Positions 55,801 to 64,000 are shown, counted from the first letter of the stretch. The stretch is DNA of 64,000 nucleotides from Durusdinium trenchii (GCA_963970005.1 CAXAMN010006491.1:126291-190290), one strand, 5' to 3'. Program-made: numbers and translations. The notes: generated by a model not told the origin, from the sequence alone.

Positions 55801-56678
55801 GTGGCTGTCCTTTGCCACTTCTTCAGTCGGCGGCCTCTGGAAGGGTGGCTGGCTCGTCGACAGGAGAGGCTGAAAAAGAGGTCCAAAACTTCCATGGTGG
55901 TCTTGCCACCACTGCCTGCCAAGCTTCAATCCGTATTGCGATGTCACTCTCAAGAAATGCTTCACGCTGCTGTTGTGCATCTTCAGGTCATGGTTCAGAA
56001 ATTGCACCCGTCTGATGATACTCTCCCTCTTACCAAACAACGCCCATGCCCCTCTGGCGCTGCCAGCGCATCATCGCCTGCCTTGCGTTCTCCCTTTGCA
56101 GCCTTGTCTGGTCATGGTGATAGCTTCGCAAGCTTCACTGAGCTTTGTCATACTGCACGGGAGGACCTATTCTTGAGACCCGAGATGTTTCCCTCCGTGG
56201 ACGTGGATGTGGAACAACCACTGAATGCGTATTTGCTGGACTTCTATCGGCATGGTCAAGGGCGCGCACTGGTGAGAGACAATCAGATTCCACAGACGGA
56301 ACAAATCCACTTGCCAAGCACCGGTTTCTTTTTTTTGATTCACCCAATCCTGGAGACCTGGTAGATGGATTACATAGGATTGGGGGCAGGTCCATGGTGA
56401 GCCCAGCCCATAAAAAATAGGTGGTGCCACTCAGAGCCAAATTGGGCCAGGGTTCTTAGCAAAATCCTCACATTGTCCTTGCCTCACATCAGGAGTACTG
56501 GAACAACCTCCAAGACTTCATGTTCGTCCTCCGTGCATTGGCCTCCGCTGCCAAGCACCGCCATGGCCGTGCCGGAGCGGCGAGGGGTCTGGAGCTTGCC
56601 GAAGACGTGGTCGTCTCCAGCCTTGGTGCCCAGACGAAACATCGTCTCCAGCTGGTCAAAGGCAAACATCGGGATTAA
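43325..56678 (+). CDS. DDX60: DDX60-like Ski2-family DExH RNA helicase, multi-exon gene
   Basis: An ATP-dependent superfamily 2 helicase of the DDX60 type; in animals these bind cytosolic RNA, but the role in a dinoflagellate is unknown. Supported exons: 43274-43491 (ATG at 43325), 43815-43875, 44354-44531, 45942-46510, 46601-~46760, ~46917-47054, ~47324-47446, ~47832-47995, ~48149-48392, ~48475-48592, 49124-49264, 49433-~49480, 51095-51382, 51886-~52650, ~52960-53340, ~53490-53633, ~54262-54412, 54556-~54689, ~54885-55048, 55294-~55460, 55609-56298, 56493-56678. Splice phases agree where both ends are sharp. Introns have GT, GC and apparently GA donors, and almost all acceptors are AG|G. The stop is TAA at 56676-56678. 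The family call rests on motif order and wording across lobes and C-terminus; some exons are likely missed, especially near 50-51 kb. Confidence 0.85.
44354..46510 (+). CDS. DDX60: DDX60-like gene, PIN-like N-terminal domain exons
   Basis: Exon 44354-44531 reads [20 protein letters not shown] then [20 protein letters not shown]; the V-D-G-D-A-L block matches the start of the PIN-like domain in DDX60 proteins. It ends in C|GTGATC. Exon 45942-46510 supplies the other two bases and continues [20 protein letters not shown], the next strand with F-F-x-x-H. The domain carries on through [20 protein letters not shown]. The donor is TCG|GTGATG. PIN folds are often nucleases, but I cannot say whether this one keeps an active site. 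Confidence 0.7.
44694..44812. repeat. TGGTCC minisatellite
   Basis: About ten copies of a 10-12 bp unit, CTGGTCCCCTxGTCC-like, inside the helicase intron between 44531 and 45942. Confidence 0.7.
44868..45410. repeat. Diverged tandem duplication of about 285 bp
   Basis: Copy 1 (about 44868-45140) and copy 2 (about 45155-45410) align through CCCTCATTGATG, GTTTTCGATG/ATTTTCGATG, GGTG(G)CGCCTTC, AATCTGCA, TTTGCCAATGC, CGCCTAAG and TCCTTTCATTG/GG. It lies in the same helicase intron, directly after the TGGTCC array. Confidence 0.7.
46601..49480 (+). CDS. DDX60: DDX60-like gene, middle exons
   Basis: 46601-~46760 reads [20 protein letters not shown] and [20 protein letters not shown]. 46917-47054 reads [20 protein letters not shown]. 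47324-47446 reads [20 protein letters not shown]. 47832-47995 has [17 protein letters not shown], comparable with the YHWHS block before the helicase core. 48149-48392 reads [20 protein letters not shown]. 49124-49264 is a lysine-rich linker ([20 protein letters not shown] then [20 protein letters not shown]) joined in phase to [19 protein letters not shown]. The smaller exons are placed by composition, splice edges and family order. Confidence 0.55.
47560..47815. repeat. AT-rich tract of pentanucleotide-like repeats
   Basis: Alternating TATATA and TAATA/TACAATA/TAACATAA units inside a helicase intron. The region 47690-47740 is nearly pure 5-bp TAATA variants. Confidence 0.75.
49482..49633 (+). 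repeat. TACTAGTA palindrome cluster F
   Basis: Perfect cores at 49573-49584 and 49612-49623. The spacers are GATGGCCTCCAACC, TTCTTGTTCC, AATGCCAGGAGC, TTCATGTTTC, GATGCATTTAG and GTCCTTGTTC. It starts right at the end of the lysine-rich helicase exon, inside the intron before 51095. Confidence 0.9.
49640..51094. other. Helicase intron, no clear exon
   Basis: A 1.5-kb stretch. Probably intronic, though a small missed exon cannot be excluded because the linker region of the protein is poorly conserved. Confidence 0.4.
51095..52690 (+). CDS. DDX60: DDX60-like gene, pre-core helix exon and RecA lobe 1
   Basis: 51095-51382 is helical ([20 protein letters not shown] to [20 protein letters not shown]) with donor CGG|GTGAAC. 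Lobe 1 starts at 51886: [20 protein letters not shown], Walker A APTGSGKT at 51941-51964, motif Ia [44 protein letters not shown] box at 52262-52273, and SAT (motif III) at 52346-52354. GVVVYV, FTRDKR and DEVHCLG are DDX60-like wording rather than general Ski2. The phase between 51382 and 51886 does not match, so at least one small exon (perhaps near 51740-51790) is missing from my model. Confidence 0.85.
52960..55048 (+). CDS. DDX60: DDX60-like gene, RecA lobe 2 exons
   Basis: 52960-53340 has motif IV wording [20 protein letters not shown], then a charged helix. 53490-53633 reads [20 protein letters not shown]. 54262-54412 reads [20 protein letters not shown] and ends LLLRG, with a GC donor (GCATCC). 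54556 onward completes [20 protein letters not shown] and motif [15 protein letters not shown]. 54885-55048 carries [20 protein letters not shown], motif [14 protein letters not shown] at 54931-54966, then [20 protein letters not shown]; its donor is GC. All core helicase motifs are present. The join between 54689 and about 54885 is not resolved. Confidence 0.8.
55294..56678 (+). CDS. DDX60: DDX60-like gene, C-terminal exons
   Basis: 55294 begins [20 protein letters not shown] after a GC-AG intron (55049-55293). 55609-56298 reads [20 protein letters not shown], then [41 protein letters not shown] and [23 protein letters not shown] donor at 56299 and acceptor ATCAG|G at 56493 lead into [20 protein letters not shown] and on to TAA 56676-56678. 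LVAHVxxxEPxNFA, SPFxALSG, LNAYxLDFY and the final W-x-L-x-DF block are the family's C-terminal landmarks, so the gene ends as expected. Confidence 0.8.
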
Positions 56679-57345
56679 GACTCAGCCATGCTAACACCGA
56701 GTCAAACGAGGGAGCATGATTTGTTGGATGATGTGAGCATGTCTTTCTTTTTCACCGGCCAAAAGGGTTCATTCGTAAATCATTGAGTTGACAATGGTGG
56801 GATATGTGTATTGTGAATTGTCGGGTACTGATGTGTACTTTTCCTGTGACGAAAGACTCCAATCCCTTCTAGCCCAAATCATGGGCTTCCTGTCCCACAT
56901 AGTTACAACGCCTGACAAATATATAATTATCATTTTGCAGAATGCCAGTGCCGTTAGTTAGCACTGACATGTTTTCACTCAAACAACCTTTCTTTTTGGT
57001 GCACCTTCTGTCCATCAATCAGGTGCCATCAGCAGTGAGTTTGAAACTTCTTTCAGGGCGTGCAGGTAATTCCTCACTCCTCAAACCACAGGAGCTGGGT
57101 GCTGCAAAAGGGAGCTGCGGACAGAGAGTCAGTTGGCGTGTCTCACAGCTGACATGTTTGTCCAGAAATATAGCTGTCCAGATATATAATATGGCAATAT
57201 ATAGCATATTATAGCAGAATCATTTATTCTATGTTCATGCTTTGAATTTGAGATCTAGATGTACCTACTTGTCCATTCTTTTCATGCCCTTCGCTTTGCA
57301 TGCTGAACCTCCACCCTCACAGCAGACGTGTTGTTAAGCCTACAG
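56679..57345. other. Downstream of the helicase gene, no gene seen
   Basis: AT-rich at 57170-57215. No coding signal supported. Confidence 0.35.
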
Positions 57346-57406
57346 CCGTGAGGTGATCCGCTGCTTCGACGATGCCAGCTTGGAAGCGGAGCTGGGGCTG
57401 CTATAG
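57346..57406 (+). CDS. Possible terminal exon, unknown gene
   Basis: Acceptor CCTACAG, then REVIRCFDDASLEAELGLL and stop TAG at 57404-57406. Short but compositionally coding. Could be the tail of a gene lying between the helicase stop and here; no other part was found. Confidence 0.3.
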
Positions 57407-59410
57407 ATCCGATTTCGCCTTTTTCCGGTCCGGCATCCCGGACCAAAGGTGGGAAGGTTGGTGACTGGGATGCAGAGGCGGTGCAGATCCGGTGAATTGT
57501 GGTTTCTGCACTTGAAAAGGGGTGCACCAAGAATGACCAGCCCGGATGCTTTTCTTTGGACGGTCTTTCGGTATTGTCTTTTTCTGGATGTTGATGGGAG
57601 TGCTTTGGACATCCGGGATGTTTTTGCCAAAGATTTGGGGAGTATATAATAGTCCGAGCATGTCAGAGCAGGAAATAGTTTGAGCAAAGGAACACATTTT
57701 TGCGGACCCTGACCCGAGTAAGCCCGCCTCCGTCCCCTCAACAGACGCAGGCAAACCGGGGACTTAGAAGTTCCATGTGGATGGGAACAAACTCCTTAGC
57801 ATCCGAATAGATCCGTACCTGTTCGACTCAAACCGTCACACACTTGTATGAGGACTTGAGGACTTGGAGGAAAGCCCCCTCCGCATGAGCTCTCTGAGAG
57901 CAATTCCGAACGATATGGCATATTTTGATTGGGCTTATTGTGATTTCGGGCAACATCTGGAGAGATAACTATATAGTGTAAATTGGTTAGGGCTAGACGC
58001 GCTCTTTGCCAAGGAGCGACATATAAAATCATGGTCATGGTCATATATGTAAGGTATAGGTAAATACCAAAATCAAAAGCAACAAAGCAACATGTACATT
58101 GGACAACATGAACTCAAAGACAACAAACTCATGCGCAGTTTCTATTTTTAGGACAAGGTTCTCGTAGGTCTTAAACTCCCTTTAGATAAGCTCCACAGCA
58201 CTACCACTAGATTCCAGATTAAACTACCAACAGCATCAGTCAGTCATGAGCGGCAGAGGAGTGAGGTAAATACTGTAGTTAGTTAGGATTTGTTAGGATC
58301 AAAAAAACAGCTGTGAGTTTGGAACCCAAGCATGTCCCACCAGATCAACTTCAAAGCACTCCACCGTTGCGTCGGGCACCTTCACACGCCTCAGCCAGGT
58401 GGGCCACGGGGTCCCGGCAGCCGGACCCAAGCCACAAAGTGACATGCATGGACAGCATGGACCTGTTTGTTCAAGTGTTTGTTGAACTTCTTCGGTGGAC
58501 CATAGGTGAATGTTGAGAATTCAAGACCAGAAGAAACGCTGATGTGGACCAGGTCAAGTTTCATCCAACGGTGCTACCCACGATAGTGCGGCTAGTTTCA
58601 TCCTTTCAAGCCCTTCCACACTGGTCCACACATGCAATTACCGATGCCTGTCAAGGATCCATTGTTTGCCACAAAGGGAAAAGGAGGTGTTGGTATTCCA
58701 GGTTAGTTGGGATTCATTTGGGAATGGTTCCAAGAAGCACGTGCTGGTGGGCCAACGCCACCTGATACACCTTCCACCTTCCACCTTCCACTAGCAAAGC
58801 AGTAGGGATTCATGTTCAAAATCTTCAATCTCTTGGGATGCTCCTTCCAGGGAGAACATGCTGTGCAGGGCCGTGCGGTGGCTGACAGATAGAGTTTTTA
58901 ATCCTGCTGCGAACGACCCAGGGTACGAATGGTTTCTTTGTAACCAGGATGATTGGAATCCTTATAGACTCCTTTTCTCTTTTGCGTCCAGCAGCTGCAT
59001 GTTGTTGTTCTTTTGATCTGTACCAATGTACTATGCTCGCAGACAAAGCGTTTGTGATGAGCAAGAGCCACGGAAGACCATCAGAAGACCCAGCTATCTC
59101 AACATACCCATCAAAATGCATTCAAATACCTAAACTGGCTACCAAAGTGGACAAGAACTACATGAACCCTCAATAGGTTTGTGGAGAATTGACAGTGACC
59201 GGGAATAGGTCCATCAACAGTGCAACGCACATTGTGGAAACGTCATGCAGATTGCATTGAAGAGAGTGCCAGTGCTGCAGATGACCCCGAGGCAGCCACG
59301 TTTTTGGGGACCCCGTTTTTTTGTAGGATTCATCAGGTTGTCGGAACACTCTCGTGAAGCCTTGGTGGCCATGGCGTGTGCTTTTTCTGTTCTTTTAGTC
59401 CCATCGTCCA
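57407..59410. other. Non-coding stretch
   Basis: No gene supported. A GC-richer patch near 58340-58430 is open but not recognisable. CTTCCAC is repeated near 58770-58790. Confidence 0.3.
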
Positions 59411-59508
59411 ATTACTAGTAGCATTCTTGCTCCTAGACGGCCAGGAGCCCCTAGTAGCTTCTTTGCTCCTAGTAGCGATGCCAGGAGCCCCTAGTAGCGT
59501 TTTTGCTC
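59411..59508 (+). repeat. TACTAGTA palindrome cluster G
   Basis: Cores ATTACTAGTAGC, CCCTAGTAGC and CCTAGTAGC; spacers ATTCTTGCTCC, GGCCAGGAGCCCC, TTCTTTGCTCC, GATGCCAGGAGCCCC and GTTTTTGCTC. A (CA)n run follows at 59508-59522, then an exon-like piece. Confidence 0.85.
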
Positions 59509-59565
59509 ACACACACACACACCGGATTCCTTGGACGGTTCTTGTTTTGCATCGGTCGTCCTCAG

Positions 59566-59660
59566 CAGCTCGGCGTGCCGATCGCGGCGGCGGCGCGCAT
59601 CGGGATGTCGGAGAGGGATAGGGATGTTGGCGCGAAGTGTGACAGCAGCGGCTCCACCTT
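59566..59660 (+). CDS. Probable exon, unknown gene
   Basis: Acceptor CCTCAG, frame QQLGVPIAAAARIGMSERDR then DVGAKCDSSGSTLEG. GC-rich against its flanks. Ends not certain. Lies 60 bp after cluster G, which would then be in the intron just upstream. Not recognised. Confidence 0.45.
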
Positions 59661-60285
59661 GGAAGGGGGTTGCTGCTGTTTAAACACCCCCAGATGCTTG
59701 ACCATAGTAACTTAGTATGCATGTCAACAAAGACTCGGCGGTTTTTGCTTTGTGTGAACGTGGAATCCAAGCTCGTGAGGATCACAGTGATTGAAACTCC
59801 CTACCCTTGGGACATTTTTTTTGAAGGGTAGACACTGGACTGGCTCTCCTAAATCCTGGCTGTAAACTCAGCAGCATCAACTTTAACGAATAACCATTAA
59901 CCATATGCTGGGCTGTTTGTGCTGTAGGATCCCTTGGATTCTTTTGGAACCTATGCATGCTGCTGTTGTTTGATCTCTTAGACCCTCAAGACTTTCGCAT
60001 TGGGATTTCCTAAGAAACCCACGAAGGATCATCATAACATATCATCACCACATCTCCCATGCTCTATATTTGGCATTCAGTCCTTTTCCTGAACACTCGC
60101 ATGTCGGTTGTTTGTCTCCAGGGAACATGACCCAAGATGCCCGTTCCTAGTTGCTTGTGCAGCCTAGACGTTCTACTCAGGCGGTTAAACCTTCAGTGGG
60201 TGCAGTGGGTATATTTATGTTATAGTTGTCAGATTCCCAAACATTTTACACTACGTGACGTGGTTTCAGTTTTTCACTCAATCAG

Positions 60286-60389
60286 CTAGAGCCGAGAGCC
60301 AGTCAAAGCGCCGTAGCTCCGTGCGACGCCCCACCGTGCGTTGCACACATTGTCTCAGTGGTGCACAGCAGGAGCCTCAGCCGTCGGTG
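60286..60389 (+). CDS. Probable exon, unknown gene
   Basis: Acceptor CAATCAG, frame RAESQSKRRSSVRRPTVRCT then HCLSGAQQEPQPSVV, donor near GTG|GTCC. Contains a C-x2-C pair (RCTHC). Basic and serine-rich. Probably the same gene as 59566-59660. Confidence 0.45.
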
Positions 60390-60761
60390 GTCCAAGGTGT
60401 TTGCTGCTCCATATGGTTGACTTCAAGAATGAGGGACTTTATGAAAGGATAAGGAGTTATTCTTTCCAGATTTGCTTTATCGTCTCTTTGAATGGTTCTT
60501 TCGTGGCTTGATGTGTAGTAGATATGACGAGCGCTTTTGATAGCCAGTTGGGCGGGTACTTGTCGTAGGTGGATGGAGGAAGTCTAAGAATTCAGAAAGA
60601 ACAAAGCATGTTTCACATACTCAGCTGTTCCCAGTTACAAATTCCCTTGCACATTTGTTCTCTAAGGTTGGAACACGCTCCCCCTGATCCGTTTCGTACT
60701 GAGACCTAGACCCCAAAGAAGGCAAGGGTCTAATCGCTCTAAACCTAACCAAAAGCTGTTT

Positions 60762-60832
60762 CTCTCTCTCTCTATCCCTCTCTCTCTCTCTCCGTCTTTT
60801 TCTTCCTCTCCCCCTCCCCTCTCTCTCTCTCT
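60762..60832. repeat. Polypyrimidine (CT) tract
   Basis: CTCTCT runs broken by CCCTC and CTTTTTCTTCC; about 70 bp. Confidence 0.8.
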
Positions 60833-60987
60833 GGTGGTGGTTTAATATCAGATGATCGCCATGTTGTTTAAGATAGAAGATTGGATAAACATCTGGGTGT
60901 GTATTTAAACAGAAAGACCTCGTGGCCCAACGGGGGGTTTGGTCGCAGTTTGATCTACTGTAATGCACACCCACATTTGTTCAGTTC

Positions 60988-61146
60988 TGACAAAGTACAC
61001 AATCAAGTCTCTCTTGCCCACATGTCCGAGGCCCTTCAATGACCAATCCACCCGGGTTGCACGAGGGTTACTAGCTGAAATCAAGTCGCAGTCCACAAAA
61101 AGGTATGCGTTTTCACTGTTGCCCAGGTCGCAGATGACCATTCCAT
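60988..61146 (+). CDS. Exon-like piece, unknown
   Basis: Frame KYTIKSLLPTCPRPFNDQST then RVARGLLAEIKSQSTKRYAF then SLLPRSQMTIP to a TGA. Reads well as protein; boundaries and family unknown. Confidence 0.35.
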
Positions 61147-61789
61147 GAGTCGGTGTCGGTGCATTTCGAGCGAAGCGACGTCCAATGTACGGTCGGGAGA
61201 TTCCGGTGACTTGGGCAGCTTCTAATCACAAGACATCCAGGATGTGGGACCATTTATAGGGGTCCTGGGATGTGGTTTGTTCTATACATATATATATATA
61301 TATACGTATTATACAGTGTGACAGTGTGTATATATATACAAAAGGACATTTTCCGAATGTTATCCTCAGCAAGAGAGCCGCACAAGAAACATATGTCGAA
61401 AGACAACGTTTCTCAGATAGCCCCAGCCTGCCGAAATCAAACCTCGCGTTTGTCTGAAACATGCTTCCTGTAACATGCAATTGTCACTTGACTTGGCACA
61501 ACTTGAATTCAATTGGATGAAGCACAGATGAGGGGACCAACATCAGCACGGCAGGTGCGGAGGTGAGATGATGTTGTCCAACAAAACCATATAATTAATA
61601 TATAGTATACGTCACTCAGGGTGCTTTCATTAGTGTTGTGGAAAACACACTTGTTTCAGATGTGCAACTTTTCACCCAGTTGACGAGTCATTCCTTTCGC
61701 CCAGTTGACGAGTCTCCTTCTGGGATGCCCCCACCCGACCGTCCACGTTGGAAGTCCAACCGATGTGCCAAACGGCGGTCTTTCAACCC

Positions 61790-61998
61790 GCCCGACCGGT
61801 GCCCCACACGGCCGACTGGGCGGAATGAGATTCGGCCGACTGGGCGGGGGTCAGACCTCGACCAAAGACGAGTGGCCCTGTGCCCGCGCCAGCGAAGTGC
61901 TGGACCAACTGGATGAATGTGCTCACAACCTACTAGCAATGGCCTCCGACCTACTAGCGATGGCCTCGAAGCTTCAAAGGTTGTTTCCTGAAAAATGA
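61790..61998 (+). CDS. Exon-like piece containing cluster H
   Basis: The frame reads GGQTSTKDEWPCARASEVLD then QLDECAHNLLAMASDLLAMA then SKLQRLFPEK and a TGA at 61996-61998. The LLAMAS repeats are the palindrome-cluster word CTACTAGC(A/G)ATGGCCTC(C/G) read in frame. Either the repeat sits at an intron edge or it has become coding. Family unknown. Confidence 0.35.
61929..61969 (+). repeat. TACTAGTA palindrome cluster H (two units)
   Basis: Two units of CCTACTAGC(A/G)ATGGCCTC. The spacer GATGGCCTCC is shared with clusters A, E and F. Confidence 0.65.
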
Positions 61999-62270
61999 GA
62001 TCTTGTACATCTAGCATCATTTAGCCTGAACATGTCCAGGTTGAAGCAACATGAGTGAAAGGCAATAAAAAAGGCACTTGATCCATACTGCTGAGAAGCC
62101 TAAAGCCGATAGAGCATCCTGGGTGATCGATTTTGAAGGGCTGTTCGAACCCAGTGACAATTCACCAGACTCCCCAAATCCTGTTGTTGTGTAGGCCAGT
62201 ATGGCCGCAGTAACAAGAAGTGGTGAATAGCTCTAGGGTGGTTTGGGAGGGTTGAGAATTTTTGATTGGG

Positions 62271-62287
62271 TACCATTTTGGCTCAAG
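62271..62287 (+). other. Relict dinoflagellate spliced leader
   Basis: CCATTTTGGCTCAAG (62273-62287) matches the last 15 bases of the conserved 22-nt dinoflagellate spliced leader, preceded by TA in place of TAG. It lies just upstream of the retroelement reading frame. A leader in genomic DNA in front of a gene means the copy came from a trans-spliced mRNA that was reverse-transcribed. Confidence 0.8.
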
Positions 62288-62352
62288 GCCAAGTGGGACC
62301 CATCACCCCCTGTTGAAGATAGGTGGGGGGTGGTGGGAGGGCGCAGGACGCC

Positions 62353-63333
62353 ATGGACGGACTGATGCCCGATAGGGCCACCCTGGACTCATGGACGAGC
62401 TTGGTGGACGCGGCAACATGGGGAGGGCTAGAAGCTGGTCTGGTAAGGGCAGTTACCAGGCAGCTGGGCGACCCCGAGTTGAGTTCATTGCCAGTGTTGG
62501 CCGTGATTCCGACAGAAGTTTTCGAAGCTGCGGTAGGGAGCGCCAACAGGGGTGATCGCAGACTCTTCGAGACCGAGAAGGCGCCATGGCCTTTAGTGTT
62601 GAGTGCAATTCGAGTCAAGTATGGTGCACCTTCATTGTTTGCAGTTTCGTCTACCCACACACCGGAGACACCTGCCAGCGGAGGAGTGGCTGCAGGTTCA
62701 AGTGGGACGAAGCTCAAACTGAAGATGAGTCAGATCATTGACCAAGGTGTTGACTTTGAAGTGGAGATGTTGTCCGGCACCATGTTGCAGAAGATGAGGG
62801 CACAGTTTGTTGTGACAGAGGGGGACAATCCACTTGAGAAGGAAGAGGTGACAGATGGTCAATTGAGCTGCCTATACCACAAATTACAGTCTGGCCAACC
62901 ACCTTTTGTTGACATGGGAGTGTGGGGACCACACGGAGATCGGATTGCCCGAGCCATGCGATTTGTCTCACAACAATGGCGAGATGGGCAATGGAAGGCA
63001 GTGGAACTGCCTGGTGCTGCAAGCCTGGATGCTTGGGAAGAGTCGTGGAGGATTTTCCGTACAGGAGCACTCATGTTGCAGTTGGCCACAGCCGCGACGT
63101 TGGACAGGTATGCATCAGAGTTCCGGACACGAGTGTTGCAGCATCCTGACGTATGGCACTTGGCAGCACAGGCAGACATGATGCAGGACCGAGTTTTGGT
63201 CCCAGGGGAAGAGGATGCAAGAGGCATTCCACTCTACGCACCCAGCATTGTTTGCATTCATACCAGGCCAACCTTGGAACTCCCTGATCCGTGCCAGCGC
63301 CTCGCACTCCGAGTTTTGGTCAAGAGAGTTTGA
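62353..63333 (+). pseudogene. Retroelement gag-like protein, first frame
   Basis: ATG at 62353, 65 bp after the relict leader; the frame ends at TGA 63331-63333. The N-terminus is MDGLMPDRATLDSWTSLVDA. A C-terminal domain carries PFVDMGVWGPHGDRIARAMR then AWEESWRIFRTGALMLQLAT and a WHLAAQADMMQ block. I recognise PFVDxGVWxPxGxR as a recurrent block of dinoflagellate retroelement polyproteins upstream of a zinc-knuckle. After about 63230 the meaningful frame is the third one (GQPWNSLIRASASHSEFWSR), so a frameshift breaks the protein. Confidence 0.65.
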
Positions 63334-64000
63334 GAAGCCAGTAATGCTTTACGTGATGAACTCCTCGAAGTCGGTGCCAGCCAGGCCACCAGGGCCAAGC
63401 GCCTCAGAGGAGCAGAGTTGGATGAAGCCTCAACCAAAGAAGAAAGCCAATGGAGCCTCAGCCTTTCATCCCCAGCGGAAAGATGGCCGCTACTTCAGGA
63501 GCAAAGCTGGAATCAACATTTGCTACGCCAGGGCGGCTGATGGACGTTCCAATGATCGATGCGACAAAGGCTTTGCTCACATTTGTGAGTGGTGCAGGGC
63601 ACCGCACAAGACGATTGATTGGAGAAGAACAAAGGAAAGAGCAAGGGCAAAGGGGGGGAAACCCCCCAAGAGGCAGAAGCACATGTGACTACCGGGCCCG
63701 TCGGTGGCTCCACACGCAGCTGAGGATGACGTCCAGAAGAGGTTGACTTTGTTACGGGAGCGGCTGAAACAGAGGGCAAGCAATGCAGAATTTGTTGCAA
63801 ACAAGCGTGCGAAAACTTCACCTCCTGAGGAGACTGAGGAGTGCACAGTTTCACAAGATCGTTGGTTTATGGAACTCTTCGCTGGAGAAGCCGGGCTTAC
63901 TCAGGCAGTCAGTCGACTGAACATACCTGTGTTTGAGCCTGGTGAGATCAGAGTTGGGGGCCGTATTGCAGTGGGTACAGACCTTTTGTGCAGTTCAACA
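63215..64000 (+). pseudogene. Retroelement zinc-knuckle and methyltransferase-like part, continues past the window
   Basis: Continues the gag-like protein in another frame: FWSREFEKPVMLYVMNSSK, a lysine/proline linker, then ICYARAADGRSNDRCDKGFA and HICEWCRAPHKTID, a Cys/His cluster likely to bind zinc and nucleic acid. One TGA (63686-63688) interrupts it, after which the same frame runs to the end of the window with LRERLKQRASNAEFVANKRA and MELFAGEAGLTQAVSRLNIP (from 63869). LFAGEAGL resembles motif I of C5 DNA methyltransferases and is typical of these elements. The downstream reverse transcriptase would lie outside the window. Confidence 0.6.

Noticed and set aside
22515..61969. CRISPR-like array reading of the palindrome clusters
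   Set aside because: The repeat is only 8-12 bp, spacers are 8-15 bp and recur between loci, and the host is a eukaryote. None of this fits CRISPR.
62130..62165. tRNA T-arm (GTTCGAACCC)
   Set aside because: No acceptor, D or anticodon arm can be built around it.

Overview
The window is nuclear DNA of a dinoflagellate, most likely of the Suessiales/Symbiodiniaceae type. Four independent signs support this. A relict of the dinoflagellate spliced leader lies at 62271-62287. Introns use GT, GC and apparently GA donors, and nearly every acceptor is AG followed by G. An ankyrin gene carries a ubiquitin-like N-terminus. Retroelement families include OTU-EEP-RT LINEs, RT-RNase H LINEs with C2H2 fingers, and a gag-like protein followed by a methyltransferase-like segment. 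Genes are short exons in very long, AT-richer introns, so most exon edges here are estimates.

Layout. 1-2300: a small lysine/proline-rich ORF among six copies of a hairpin repeat. 2300-10700: a graveyard of at least three broken non-LTR retrotransposons, one with a complete but frameshifted EEP-RT-zinc finger-RNase H order and one with an OTU protease domain joined to an EEP nuclease, plus a 447-bp element with terminal inverted repeats. 10700-13700: AT-rich DNA, then three kinds of tandem repeat, ending in a 13-bp minisatellite open in all forward frames. 13900-17000: isolated coding-like pieces. 17008-19318: a 5'-truncated LINE with poly-A and an exact 13-bp target-site duplication. 19300-32500: mostly non-coding, with scattered exon-like pieces. 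32524-33643: ubiquitin-like/ankyrin protein gene, intronless, with one A-run frameshift. 35000-42000: exon-like pieces of one or more unidentified genes.

The best gene is a DDX60-like Ski2-family DExH RNA helicase at about 43325-56678 on the + strand, with at least 20 exons: an acidic N-terminus, a PIN-like domain, a lysine-rich linker, both RecA lobes and the family C-terminus, ending at a TAA at 56676-56678. 57300-62000 holds exon-like pieces of a following gene. 62271-64000 is a retroelement copy that starts with the relict spliced leader.

The most unusual signal is a dispersed repeat built from a palindromic core, GCTACTAGTAGC, separated by a small recurring vocabulary of spacer words. 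Eight clusters occur in both orientations. The cluster at 38903-39032 behaves as a GA-AG intron with a 14-bp direct repeat at its ends, so the family may include intron-generating mobile elements.
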